Assembly (NCBI GenBank): GCA_963702035.1
Contig: OY969700.1
Span: 1,302,001-1,366,000 of the forward strand
Reading direction: 5' to 3'
Length of the DNA stretch: 64,000 nt
Source: VRUE01 sp963702035
GTDB lineage: Bacteria; Actinomycetota; Thermoleophilia; Solirubrobacterales; 70-9
The position numbers and the translations under genes are program-made. This document shows positions 24,902 through 32,347 of the stretch, piece after piece. Every line of letters starts with the position of its first letter. Within the stretch, counting starts at the first letter, position 1. The notes under the pieces were generated by a model. That model did no database searches and had not been told where the DNA came from. It saw only the letters and a program-made list of their open reading frames with translations.

Positions 24902-26125
24902 TTGATCCACGTCGACACCGAGTCCTTCTTCGTCATCGTCCTGATCGCCGCGATGGCGGCCGCCACGGTCGCCTTCGTACCCGGCCGTTTCGTGCCGCCG
25001 GTGGTCGTGATCGAGCTGGGCCTGGGCATCCTGATCGGCCCGCACGTGCTCGACATCGCCAGCGAAGACGAATTCATCGAATTCTTCGCAAACCTCGGCC
25101 TCGGGATGCTCTTCTTCTTCGCCGGCTACGAGATCGACTTCGAGCGGATCAAAGGCAAGCCGCTGAAGCTGGGCGCCTGGGGCTGGGCGCTCTCGATCGC
25201 CATCGCCCACGTCTTTGGAGCGGTACTGGAGGCCACCGGCCTGGTCCTCTCCGCCCTCTACACGAGCACGGCGATGACGACGACCGCGATCGGCACGCTG
25301 ATCCCGATCCTGCGCGACAACGGCGAGCTGAAGACGAAGTTCGGCACCTACCTGCTGGCGGCGGGGGGGATCGGTGAGTTCGGCCCGATCCTGCTGATCA
25401 CCCTCTTCCTCTCGACCGAGAAACCGCTGCATGAGGCGGGCATCCTGATCGCCTTCGTCGCGCTCGCCGTCGCGCTCGCCCTGGTCTCGATCCGGCTCGC
25501 CTGGCGCGGCTGGGACGCGCTCGAACGCACCTTCGAGGCGAGCAGCCAACTCGCCGTGCGCGTCACGGTGGTGCTGATATTCGGCCTCGTCCTGCTCGCG
25601 GGCAAGCTCGGCCTCGACGTGCTGCTCGGGGGCTTCGTCGCCGGGATGATCGTCCGCCTGGCCCTGAAAGGCCACGAGCTGCAGATCTTCGAGTCGAAGC
25701 TGACCGCGGTCGGCTTCGGCTTCTTCGTCCCCTTCTTCTTCGTCACCAGCGGCATGAACTTCGACGTCGAGGCGCTGGGCTCGGCCGAAGCCCTGCTCAA
25801 GCTGGGGCTGTTCACCGTCCTCTTCCTGGTGATCCGCGGCGCGCCGGCGCTGCTTCTCTACCGCGGCACGCTGCGACCTCGCCAGCGCATGGCGCTCGCC
25901 TTCTACTCGGCCACCCAGCTGCCCCTCGTCGTCGCGATAACGACGATCGCCATCGACGCCGGCCACATGACCAGCGCTACCGCCGCCGGCCTGGTCGGCG
26001 CCGCGATGCTCTCGACCCTCGTCTTCCCCTTCGTCGGCCGCGCCTTCCTGGAGCGTGCCGACGCAGCCGGCGAGGCCGCACCGCCTACGACCGGAGGATC
26101 AACGCCCGGCTTCGCCCAGACGTAG
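24902..26125 (+). CDS. CPA2-family cation/proton antiporter
   Basis: A 407-residue protein with twelve or so helices, KefB/GerN-like. It shows GLGILIGPHVLDI near residue 37, the family segments NLGLGMLFFFAGYEIDFERIK and STAMTTTAIGTLIPILRD, and GGFVAGMIVRLALKG. There is no C-terminal TrkA-N domain; the protein stops after the last helix and a short tail. The start is TTG 24902. It probably exchanges Na+ or K+ for H+ across the cell membrane. It ends 41 bases before tRNA-Val, outside the integrative island. Confidence 0.88.
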   Translation: MIHVDTESFFVIVLIAAMAAATVAFVPGRFVPPVVVIELGLGILIGPHVLDIASEDEFIEFFANLGLGMLFFFAGYEIDFERIKGKPLKLGAWGWALSIAIAHVFGAVLEATGLVLSALYTSTAMTTTAIGTLIPILRDNGELKTKFGTYLLAAGGIGEFGPILLITLFLSTEKPLHEAGILIAFVALAVALALVSIRLAWRGWDALERTFEASSQLAVRVTVVLIFGLVLLAGKLGLDVLLGGFVAGMIVRLALKGHELQIFESKLTAVGFGFFVPFFFVTSGMNFDVEALGSAEALLKLGLFTVLFLVIRGAPALLLYRGTLRPRQRMALAFYSATQLPLVVAITTIAIDAGHMTSATAAGLVGAAMLSTLVFPFVGRAFLERADAAGEAAPPTTGGSTPGFAQT

Positions 26126-26165
26126 CCGTCACATTCCCGGACCCCGTCGTATGATCGCCACCCCA

Positions 26166-26237
26166 GGGCGCGTAGCTCAGCGGGAGAGCGCTCGCCTCAC
26201 ACGCGAGAGGTCGCTGGTTCGAACCCAGCCGCGCCCA
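26166..26237 (+). tRNA. tRNA-Val (anticodon CAC)
   Basis: A 72-base cloverleaf: acceptor stem GGGCGCG with CGCGCCC, D-arm GCTC...GAGC, anticodon stem CTCGC/GCGAG with loop CTCACAC (anticodon CAC), T-arm TGGTTCGAACCCA and discriminator A. CCA is not encoded. Its 3' half is the attachment site of the island that follows. Confidence 0.97.
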
Positions 26238-27520
26238 TCGGCCGAATCCCCTGCACCTGAGCGGGATTCGGAAGCCTCCAGGGTCAGTTGCTCGCCCGGC
26301 TCGGGCACCGAGAAATCGCCGCCAGTGCCCAGCAGTGCCCAATCCGAGCCCTCGGAAACTATTTTCAGCCGCTCCCGCTCGCCCTCGCCCCGGTACATCA
26401 CCTGGGCGTAGATCGACAGCGTGACCTTGGGATCGGCGTGCCCGACCTGGCGCATGACGTAGGGAACCTCCGCGCCGGTTGCGAGCAGCAGCGAGATGAA
26501 GGTGCGACGCAGCGAGTGCGGCGTGATGCCCTCGGGCAGCGGGTTGCGCCCGGCCGCCGCCAGGTTCTCGTTCGCCCGCTCGACCGACTTGACGACGACG
26601 CGGCGGCGGGCGTTGTTGCGGTCCTGCCGCGCCCCCTTCTCGGTCGGGAAAACGAAGTCCTCGGGTCCACCGAACCGCGTCTGAGCCTTGTGGATCGAAA
26701 GCTCCTCGCGGAGGGCCGGAAGCAGATCGACCTGCCGCACGCCAGCGTCGGTCTTGGAGTCGGCGACGCGCAGGCGACCGGCAGGCAGATCGACATCGCG
26801 CCAGCGCAGGTCGAGCGCCTCGCTGATCCGCAGTCCGGCAAGCGTCAGCGTCGCCAGCAGCGCCCGGCGCGGGGTAGCGCGACGATCCACCCGCGCCTCG
26901 GCGTCAAGCTCGCCGCCAGCGTCCAGCAAGGCGACGATCTGCTCGGCGCGGTCGAGCCAGCTCCGCTCCGGCCTGCGCTCCTTCAGCCGCCGCCGCTTCC
27001 CGCGCGCCGGATTGCGGTCGATCAACTCCCGCTCGACAGCGACCTCAAGAATCTGGGCGAGCCTGGTGATCGTCTTGTTGATCGACCCCGCCGAGATCTT
27101 CCCCTCCCGCACCTTCTCCTGCCGGTAGCGGTTGACCTCGGCAATCGTGACCTCGGATAGCCGGTGCTTGGCGAAGAACGGAAGCATGTGGTTGCAGAGT
27201 TGCCAGGTGTAATCCTGAAGCGTGGCCTCCGCGAGCCCCTCGTGTCGCAGGCCATCGAGCCATTCGGACGCGAACTCGTGGAAGGTCGGCTCCGGCTCGG
27301 GCTCGGCAGCCTCCGGGCGCTCGTAGGGCGTCCAGATGCCCCGCCTCACGTCGGCGAGGACATTCGCCAGCTCGTCCTCCGCTTTGCGATGGCTCCAGCC
27401 TTCGGCGGTGGTACCCAGCGTCAGATAGCGCCGCTTGCCGTAAGCGCGGAAGCGCAGCGCGAAAGCACGACCGCCCTTGCGATCTAACTCAAGCACCTGC
27501 CCCGTCGCCTGCTCGCTCAT
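26177..27520 (-). CDS. Tyrosine recombinase (integrase) of element 1
   Basis: A 447-residue phage-type integrase. The core-binding domain is at about residues 75-160 (FHEFASEWLDGLRHEG...). The catalytic domain has the first Arg in LAGLRISEALDLRWRDVDL, HSLRRTF (His-x-x-Arg), VGHADPKVTLSIYAQ (His and nucleophile Tyr) about 34 residues later. The final 15-20 residues (GRGWVRTSDLSRVRRALSR) are just the antisense translation of the tRNA-Val 3' half, so the gene runs through the att core. It lies directly next to tRNA-Val as expected for tRNA integration. Confidence 0.95.
   Translation of the reverse strand: MSEQATGQVLELDRKGGRAFALRFRAYGKRRYLTLGTTAEGWSHRKAEDELANVLADVRRGIWTPYERPEAAEPEPEPTFHEFASEWLDGLRHEGLAEATLQDYTWQLCNHMLPFFAKHRLSEVTIAEVNRYRQEKVREGKISAGSINKTITRLAQILEVAVERELIDRNPARGKRRRLKERRPERSWLDRAEQIVALLDAGGELDAEARVDRRATPRRALLATLTLAGLRISEALDLRWRDVDLPAGRLRVADSKTDAGVRQVDLLPALREELSIHKAQTRFGGPEDFVFPTEKGARQDRNNARRRVVVKSVERANENLAAAGRNPLPEGITPHSLRRTFISLLLATGAEVPYVMRQVGHADPKVTLSIYAQVMYRGEGERERLKIVSEGSDWALLGTGGDFSVPEPGEQLTLEASESRSGAGDSADGRGWVRTSDLSRVRRALSR
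26194..26241 (+). repeat. Attachment core copy 1 (attL, in tRNA-Val)
   Basis: These 48 bases run from the anticodon arm of tRNA-Val to 4 bases past its end. They recur exactly at 32300-32347 and with a few changes at 35379-35426. Because this copy lies in the intact tRNA, it is the site that stayed functional after integration. Confidence 0.92.
26323..26341. promoter_or_regulatory. Candidate integrase arm-type sites, left end
   Basis: Two direct copies of CAGTGCCCA (26323-26331 and 26333-26341) lie inside the 3' part of the integrase gene about 85 bases from the core. The same nonamer occurs at the right ends (32170-32178 and 35249-35257), each time next to its inverted partner TGGGCAC. This is the layout of arm-binding sites for a lambda-type integrase. 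Confidence 0.5.
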
Positions 27521-27538
27521 TCCGATCTCGCTTCGATC

Positions 27539-27916
27539 CTAAGCCGCCGAGTCGTCCTGCCCATCGAACGGCAGCAACGGAACGTCCGACCCTCTCCCCC
27601 GCTGCGGCCGACCCGCCCGCTCACCCGAACGGGTGGGCGGGTCAGCCGCCGATCCCTCGCCAGCCTTCCGCAGCACCCTTGCCGCGATCTGCGGATCGAA
27701 CCGGAGCCGAGGTTTCGGCCCGGCACCGAGCTTGACGGCGCCAAGCTCGATTGCGTGCGAGTAGACCCAGGAGCGCTCGATCCCAAAGCGCCGGGCAAGC
27801 TCTGCGGCATCGACCAGCTCGCGCTGTTGCATACCCTGCCGTTCGAGGATCTCGACCACGCGCCGAGCAATCGCCTCGACGGCCTGCGGATCGAGCTTGA
27901 TGCGTGCGGATGCCAT
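27539..27916 (-). CDS. Excisionase-like small DNA-binding protein
   Basis: A 125-residue protein. After an N-terminal helix (ARIKLDPQAVEAIARRVVEILERQ) comes a MerR/Xis-like helix-turn-helix (LVDAAELARRFGIERSWVYSHAIELGAVKLG) and an Arg-containing wing (PKPRLRFDPQ). The tail is basic and low complexity. It ends 18 bases before the integrase start on the same strand, the usual place for a recombination directionality factor. Its 5' part overlaps the open frame of the XRE gene above. Function is inferred from fold and position. Confidence 0.75.
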   Translation of the reverse strand: MASARIKLDPQAVEAIARRVVEILERQGMQQRELVDAAELARRFGIERSWVYSHAIELGAVKLGAGPKPRLRFDPQIAARVLRKAGEGSAADPPTRSGERAGRPQRGRGSDVPLLPFDGQDDSAA

Positions 27917-28466
27917 CGGTTTGTAAGTCCGGAAAATGGCCCGATTGCCCCACGAACATTCGTCCAGCTTCGAGCCCCCGAGGCCATTCTCGAACCCAGT
28001 TCGTAGTGTGTCGGGGGTTCGGGGCGCGGACCTCCGCAGAGCGGAGTGATGTGGTGTGAGGGGCTGTGGTTCGGGCATCTGGGGGGTCGTCGGTATTCGG
28101 GCATGGCAGAGCTGGCGATCCTGGTGGCGGCTGCGTGTCTGCGTTTGTGGAATTCGAGCTGTGGGGTTGCTCAGGTCTCGGTAGGGGCCTCGGCTTCTCT
28201 GGGGGCGTGAAAGCGAATTCCCCCGCCGTCGCGTCGCCCGGAGTCCACGCGATGCCCTCGATCAGCTCGCCCGGCGGAATCTCAAGCGCGGCGGCGAGCT
28301 TGAGCAGCGTGTCGATGCGAGGCATCCGCGCGCCCCGCTCCAGCAGGCCGATGGCCGTCCGGTGCAAGGACGAGCGCAGGCCAAGCTGTTCTTGGGAGAG
28401 ATCGGCCCGTTTACGGCAGCGGCGAAGGTTCTCCGCGAAGCGCGCGGCGCAGTCCTGGGAGGCCAT
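27642..28466 (-). CDS. XRE-family regulator with unusual C-terminal extension
   Basis: The N-terminal 70 residues are a clear XRE helix-turn-helix (RFAENLRRCRKRADLSQEQLGL, then IDTLLKLAAALEIPPGELI). A proline-rich stretch follows (about residues 75-130). The frame then stays open to 27642 and overlaps the excisionase-like gene by about 275 bases, with composition typical of a shadow frame. The real protein probably ended near 28000 before a mutation removed its stop, or a frameshift lies here. ATG 28466 follows the stop of the small gene above with a GGGGGG ribosome site. It may repress the element's integration genes. Confidence 0.6.
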   Translation of the reverse strand: MASQDCAARFAENLRRCRKRADLSQEQLGLRSSLHRTAIGLLERGARMPRIDTLLKLAAALEIPPGELIEGIAWTPGDATAGEFAFTPPEKPRPLPRPEQPHSSNSTNADTQPPPGSPALPCPNTDDPPDARTTAPHTTSLRSAEVRAPNPRHTTNWVREWPRGLEAGRMFVGQSGHFPDLQTDGIRTHQARSAGRRGDCSARGRDPRTAGYATARAGRCRRACPALWDRALLGLLARNRAWRRQARCRAETSAPVRSADRGKGAAEGWRGIGG

Positions 28467-28467
28467 C

Positions 28468-28758
28468 TCAGCCCCCCAGAAGCTCGTTGAAGCGAATCGC
28501 CGCCCGCGAGGGCACGACGACTCCACCGGGGCAATGCAGCAGGCCCAAGCCGGTCAGATCGCGCACGGCTCGCTCCATCCGGTCGTCTTCGGCGAAGTCC
28601 GCCGCTCCCGCGGTGATCTCCCGCACCAACTCGGGGACGATCAGATGGGTCGGGTGAACCGCCAGGACGTGGATCAGGACGATGCCCTGATCGCGGATGT
28701 CTTCGGCGGCGGTGGGCGGGACGTTCTCAATGCCCGCATCACTAGTCTGGTCTTGCAT
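28468..28758 (-). CDS. Small winged-helix-like protein, paralog of 412-705
   Basis: A 96-residue protein with AEDIRDQGIVLIHVLAVHPTHL near residue 20 and RMERAVRDLTGLGLLHCPGGVVVPSRAAIRF near the end. It shares these blocks with the protein at 412-705. The fold looks like a winged helix. ATG 28758 has a strong AAAGGAG site, and the gene is followed within 2 bases by the XRE gene, so the two form an operon reading toward the integrase. The leader contains the same hairpin as the paralog. Probably a regulator; not established. Confidence 0.65.
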   Translation of the reverse strand: MQDQTSDAGIENVPPTAAEDIRDQGIVLIHVLAVHPTHLIVPELVREITAGAADFAEDDRMERAVRDLTGLGLLHCPGGVVVPSRAAIRFNELLGG

Positions 28759-28784
28759 GGGAAAGCACTCCTTTCCTGTGCCAC

Positions 28785-28813
28785 GCCCCCGGCTGTTCAA
28801 GCAGCGCGGGGGC
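28785..28813 (-). promoter_or_regulatory. Conserved hairpin in the leader of 28468-28758
   Basis: GCCCCCGGCTG (28785-28795) pairs with CAGCGCGGGGGC (28802-28813), about 27 bases upstream of the start at 28758. Sequence, position and flanking GGCAC..GAAAGG match the leader hairpin at 733-760. On the plus strand ACTTTTT follows, so terminator activity in that direction is possible. Confidence 0.55.
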
Positions 28814-28902
28814 ACTTTTTAGTTCCGCAAGCAGGCTACCACGCTATAGCGGTTAACCACAAGTGGATATCCAACTGGTGCTAGCCACTTAGGTTTGAAA
28901 GC

Positions 28903-29151
28903 GTGCCGGTTACGATGGGACGCCCCGACGAACCCCAGCCTGCCCTCGGCAAGGCGATCCGCCAACTCCGTGAGAAACGCGGAGCCACGCAGGAAGCCCT
29001 CGCCTACGAGGCCGGCGTCACGACGGGTACCCTCTCGCTAATCGAGCGCGGCCAGTCGAATCCGGCTTGGGGCACGGTCAAGGGCATCGCCAAGGCGCTC
29101 GATGTCCCGATGGGCGAGCTTGGTCGGCTCGCTGATCGCCTAGAAGGTTAG
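28903..29151 (+). CDS. XRE-family regulator, element 1
   Basis: An 82-residue protein that is almost entirely a helix-turn-helix domain (LGKAIRQLREKRGATQEALAYEAGVTTGTLSLIERGQSNPAWGTV, with helix 5 ALDVPMGELGRLA). It starts at GTG 28903 and is divergent from the winged-helix-like gene. The AT-rich gap between them contains GGTTAACC and an AAGTGG...CCACTT pair that may be operators. It has the size of a phage-type repressor and could hold the integration genes silent. Confidence 0.85.
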   Translation: MPVTMGRPDEPQPALGKAIRQLREKRGATQEALAYEAGVTTGTLSLIERGQSNPAWGTVKGIAKALDVPMGELGRLADRLEG

Positions 29152-29177
29152 GGGCGACCTAGAGCGCGCTTCCCTCC

Positions 29178-29882
29178 CTACCAAGCGGGTTGTCCGGTAA
29201 GTTCGGTCAGCCTCTCGGCGAGAGCAACATCGGATGCTCGAGCCAGGCGGATTGCCCAGCGCATGCTCCGCCAAACGTCCGAAGCACCTACAGGCTGAGG
29301 CTCGTCCCCGTGAGCCACTTTGTTTCGAAATTCAACGAGATCTTCCACGTAGGTCTTCAAATCCCTGAGGTAGGTCGCGCCATGCTGCTGGCTAATTCGA
29401 GAAAAGAGAGAGATATCGCACCGGCCCAACAGCTCATTCACTTTCCTTGGCCATGGATTCCAGACTGGATCGGGTAGAGACGAGGTTTTGATCATTCCCG
29501 GCTGCACAGTGATACCCGTCGTCCACAGGGGTGCATTGGCTTGTTGAACCGTAATCGCATGAAGCACGTTCTGTTCGTTGGGTTCGGACTTCGGATAACG
29601 CAGGGCCAAGTGGGCTCGAAGAACCTCTGGGATCTGATCGACAGGCATGCCCGACTGATCTATTCGCTCGAGGAACTCCTGCACCTGGGACACAAGGCAA
29701 CCCTGTAAGCGACCGCTGGTGAGCAACATTGCTGCCTTCGTTATGGCGCTGCTTAGCTCAACGTTGGTGATCCGTTCGCCGTTCTTGCGCTCGGAGTAGC
29801 TGCTGGACGGGTCGGCCCGAAGTAGCTCCGTGATTTCGCGGAGATGGTCGAGAAAATCTCGCCATGCAGACGATGGTGCCAT
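29178..29882 (-). CDS. HEPN-type protein (RiboL-PSP/MAE_28990-like), paired with DUF262
   Basis: A 234-residue, mainly helical protein. Near the C-terminus EFRNKVAHGDEPQP carries the R-x4-H motif of HEPN domains (Arg186 and His191), the catalytic signature of HEPN ribonucleases. Its gene follows the DUF262 gene directly: the DUF262 stop at 29883 and the ATG at 29882 leave no gap. HEPN proteins often act as RNA-cleaving effectors in defence and toxin systems. I infer that the pair works as one two-gene system. The base composition is lower in GC than the chromosome, suggesting transfer. Confidence 0.75.
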   Translation of the reverse strand: MAPSSAWRDFLDHLREITELLRADPSSSYSERKNGERITNVELSSAITKAAMLLTSGRLQGCLVSQVQEFLERIDQSGMPVDQIPEVLRAHLALRYPKSEPNEQNVLHAITVQQANAPLWTTGITVQPGMIKTSSLPDPVWNPWPRKVNELLGRCDISLFSRISQQHGATYLRDLKTYVEDLVEFRNKVAHGDEPQPVGASDVWRSMRWAIRLARASDVALAERLTELTGQPAW

Positions 29883-31076
29883 CTAGTCGTCAGACGCGGA
29901 GAGATCCTCTAGGCCGGTCGTCAGTCCGAACTCGGCCAGTGCTTCCGCGTAGATTCGAACACGAGTAAAGAGCCGCGTTCGATCCCCGGTGGCGAGCGAA
30001 ACTGCGTTTAGAAAGTCCTCATTCGTCAAGGAAAGATCCGCAGTCATTTGCTCAAGCTCATCTTTCTTTTTGGAAAGCTCATCCACTGAGGCATCAACCC
30101 GAGCAAAGTTCAACATGACCACGTCGTAGATCGCGCTATTCAGGGTGGAGACCCACTCCCAAGTTCCGTCCTCCAATTTCCTCGCCCGTCGGAAGCATTC
30201 GCCGCCAAATACCGCGTACGCGAGACTCAGCGTTTCTGTAGCCCTGCTTCGCTTCTCCTCAAGCCACTCCTCGTCCGCTTCTTTGTGATTTCGCTGGTAG
30301 GTATTCAAGAACCTCTTTAAGCTGGGTCGATACTCGCGAAGCTGGTCGTCCAAGGCAAAGAACCGCAGCACCAACTCCTCGAAGGTCATGCGGGTATCGA
30401 CACGTCCGCCGACACAGCGGGAGAACGCGTCAGAGGCTGCTAGCTCGTGAAGCAGCGCGTTGAAGTCACCCCTATAGACGCTGTTCCGTAACTCTTGAGC
30501 AGTAAGCGCCACCGAGCCGGTATTCAGTCGCTCGAACACATCGAAACGGATATCGGGGTCGGAGTCCTCAGAGATCACGATGCATCGGATCGTCCGGTTT
30601 CGGATTAGACGTTGCTGCCGTTCGGTAAGTTGCTGAAATCGCTTGCCGTTGAGGTCCGAGAGGACCTCTAGACCTTTCAGCGGAAACTCGTTTCCTAAGT
30701 ACCGGACCAAGGACCGAAGTCGTTGCTGACCGTCGATCGTGGTTCGAGTGCTGTCTTGCTCCTCGGCCAGATAGCAGACAGGAATCGGAACATTGATCAG
30801 CAAGCTCTCAACGAGCTTGCTGGCCTTCTTGTCGTCCCAGACATAGCGGCGCTGATAGACGGGGCTTAACTTGAGACTTTTCTCTCTAACCTGGGTAACA
30901 AGATCGCTTACCGCGAGGTCGTAGGGCTGCGTTATGAGTCGCCGATCGGGCGGCGAAATGCCCGTCTCAAGTTCGGACTCGCCCGAACTGTCTTCTACCT
31001 CGAGAGGCTCGCCGTCAACCTCAGGCTCGAGCTCCTCGACTTCCTCAACGCTCGCCTTTTCGCTGTGCTCGTCCAT
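29883..31076 (-). CDS. DUF262 (GmrS/ParB-like) protein, element 1
   Basis: A 397-residue protein. After an acidic N-terminal 45 residues, a DUF262 domain begins: KLSPVYQRRYVWDDKKASKL, then TTIDGQQRLRSL (the D-G-Q-Q-R catalytic motif), and later VFERLNTGSVALTAQELRN. The C-terminal half is helical and lacks the DUF1524 HNH domain. DUF262 is the nucleotide-using, ParB/Srx-like half of type IV restriction enzymes such as GmrSD. Here the nuclease role may be taken by the adjacent HEPN protein. It is probably a defence gene carried by the island. Confidence 0.85.
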   Translation of the reverse strand: MDEHSEKASVEEVEELEPEVDGEPLEVEDSSGESELETGISPPDRRLITQPYDLAVSDLVTQVREKSLKLSPVYQRRYVWDDKKASKLVESLLINVPIPVCYLAEEQDSTRTTIDGQQRLRSLVRYLGNEFPLKGLEVLSDLNGKRFQQLTERQQRLIRNRTIRCIVISEDSDPDIRFDVFERLNTGSVALTAQELRNSVYRGDFNALLHELAASDAFSRCVGGRVDTRMTFEELVLRFFALDDQLREYRPSLKRFLNTYQRNHKEADEEWLEEKRSRATETLSLAYAVFGGECFRRARKLEDGTWEWVSTLNSAIYDVVMLNFARVDASVDELSKKKDELEQMTADLSLTNEDFLNAVSLATGDRTRLFTRVRIYAEALAEFGLTTGLEDLSASDD

Positions 31077-31181
31077 CTGCCGTCCTCGCCTATGCCGATT
31101 CTTCCAAGCGCACCCTACCGCCCGGGATCAGGATGGCCGATGCACGGCGGTCTCGCGGATCGTCAATACACGACGCGAACT

Positions 31182-31559
31182 CTAGGAGCGCCGTGCCTGT
31201 AGTCGCCGGTGGGCGATCTCGTAGACGCTTTTCGCCCAAGGCACGCCGGGGTGGCGCTCGCCAACGGCGAGCAAGAACAGCTTTGGGCTTCCATCCACTG
31301 CACCGCCGAGAAACACAGCTCCCCATTGACCGGCTGGCTGCGGGATGTAGAGCTTCACGCACCCCGGAAGACGCGTTCCGTCGCGGGCTTCAGCGTCGCA
31401 TTGCTTTAGCCACGCAGCCGGGGCTCCATCGACCTTGAGACGCTGGACCGTCGGCTCGATAGCTGCTCGTCCAGCATCGCTCGCGTGAGCAAGGTCCTCG
31501 GCCAACTCGCGCTCGTCTACGTGGACCAGGAAGGTCGGCCCAGAAGACTGCGAAACCAT
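31182..31559 (-). CDS. Toxin-like protein of a two-gene unit, copy 1
   Basis: A 125-residue protein, a clear paralog of the one at 34298-34675. Shared blocks are ARDGT.LPGCVK.YIP in the middle and RH......SVY..A.RRL at the end. The length and the final SVYEIAHRRL segment suggest a RelE/ParE-type or similar small toxin fold, but no known family is recognised. The gene starts directly after the stop of its smaller partner (31560-31784), the usual order antitoxin then toxin. Function inferred from arrangement only. Confidence 0.55.
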   Translation of the reverse strand: MVSQSSGPTFLVHVDERELAEDLAHASDAGRAAIEPTVQRLKVDGAPAAWLKQCDAEARDGTRLPGCVKLYIPQPAGQWGAVFLGGAVDGSPKLFLLAVGERHPGVPWAKSVYEIAHRRLQARRS

Positions 31560-31784
31560 CTACCCCTCGCCGTCAGTGGGCAGGTCGCCGAAGTGCTTGT
31601 CGAACTCCTCGGGCGACATACGCTTGGCTCCTGCGCGCTCCAAGATCGCGTCAGCGGAGGTTTCCTTTGATGGCCATTCCGGCGCGACCACGAAGCGGCC
31701 ATCGGCCAAGGCCTCCTCGATCACGAAGGACCCCTCAATATCGCCGCTGAGCTTGACGTGGCGTTGCTCCATGCGGGAAATCAT
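31560..31784 (-). CDS. Antitoxin-like partner, copy 1
   Basis: A 74-residue protein, paralog of 34679-34891. Both begin MISxMEQxHVKLSGD and share a (F/Y)V(I/V)EEA.ADGR..VAP core. The C-terminal part differs more. The start may be ATG 31784 or the ATG four codons later; the DNA around both is conserved in the two copies. Its stop directly precedes the toxin-like gene. An antitoxin or immunity role is inferred from size and gene order. Confidence 0.55.
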   Translation of the reverse strand: MISRMEQRHVKLSGDIEGSFVIEEALADGRFVVAPEWPSKETSADAILERAGAKRMSPEEFDKHFGDLPTDGEG

Positions 31785-31802
31785 GGCAGAGACGACGGCG
31801 GG

Positions 31803-32126
31803 CTAGTTCAACGTGGCCCAAATGGTTGCGGCGATACTCGCAACGCCGATAACGCCGAGCACAAGCGTTAGTCGCACCAGCCAGCGAGTCATCTGCTCCA
31901 CGCTGGCCTGTAGTTCTACGAGCTGTTCCTCGCGTTCGGTGCCTTCTCGCCAGCGTTCTCCGAGTAGCTGACCGAGTTCAGTTGCAGGTCCCGCGAACTC
32001 ATCGATTGCTCGATTCGTCGCCCGCTGACGCCACCAGAGCGCGACCAGGACCGGCCAAAGGATTCCGCGGGGTATCTGAACGTCAGCCAACCTCTCCCAG
32101 CCAAACTTGTCGCGGCTCCTGCCCAC
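31803..32126 (-). CDS. Small membrane protein at the right end of element 1
   Basis: A 107-residue protein. The middle (about residues 40-75: GQLLGERWREGTEREEQLVELQASVEQ) is a charged, coiled-coil-like helix. The C-terminus is one transmembrane helix (WLVRLTLVLGVIGVASIAATIW). The gene lies 18 bases upstream of the antitoxin-like gene, on the same strand, and may belong to its operon. Element 2 has an unrelated small gene in the same place. Function unknown. Confidence 0.5.
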   Translation of the reverse strand: MGRSRDKFGWERLADVQIPRGILWPVLVALWWRQRATNRAIDEFAGPATELGQLLGERWREGTEREEQLVELQASVEQMTRWLVRLTLVLGVIGVASIAATIWATLN

Positions 32127-32160
32127 CCGAACAGGATCGCAAGTAGATCGGCCGATTCAG

Positions 32161-32286
32161 GCTGGGCACCAGTGCCCAAAGCGGGCACTATCGACCGCAA
32201 ACCGCGGCAATCATCTGGCTCAAAGAATCGGCGGTGGTATGTGCGTCATTCCACTTCGGAATGCGGATTTGCTCCCGCTTTTCGGC
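32161..32286. repeat. Right-end sequence of element 1
   Basis: These 126 bases align without gaps to 35240-35365; the offset of 3079 is the same as for the following att cores. The block contains GGGCACCAGTGCCC (inverted repeat including the arm-type CAGTGCCCA) and a second inverted repeat CATTCC-N5-GGAATG (32247-32263). No gene overlaps it. It probably holds integrase/excisionase binding sites. Confidence 0.75.
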
Positions 32287-32299
32287 CCGCTTGAAGCGG

Positions 32300-32347
32300 G
32301 CCTCACACGCGAGAGGTCGCTGGTTCGAACCCAGCCGCGCCCATCGG
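32300..32347 (+). repeat. Attachment core copy 2 (junction of elements 1 and 2)
   Basis: Identical over 48 bases to the tRNA-Val 3' region at 26194-26241. It forms the right end of element 1 and the left end of element 2. The 5' half of the tRNA is absent, so this is not a tRNA gene. Confidence 0.9.

Larger units (their letters stand above)
26194..32347. mobile_element. Integrative element 1 at tRNA-Val
   Basis: This element of 6106 bp plus one core repeat is bounded by identical 48-bp tRNA-derived repeats. From left to right it carries integrase, excisionase-like protein, XRE regulator, small winged-helix-like protein, divergent XRE regulator, HEPN protein, DUF262 protein, a toxin/antitoxin-like pair and a small membrane protein. 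There are no replication, packaging or conjugation genes, so it resembles a small integrative island or satellite rather than a prophage or ICE. The HEPN and DUF262 genes look more AT-rich than the chromosome. Confidence 0.9.

Noticed and set aside
28066..28884. Plus-strand 272-codon frame through the element 1 regulators
   Set aside because: It runs antisense to the XRE and winged-helix-like genes, has no domain and no ribosome site.
32300..32347. Second tRNA-Val gene
   Set aside because: Only the 3' part from the anticodon arm on is present; the acceptor 5' strand and D-arm are missing. It is an attachment core.
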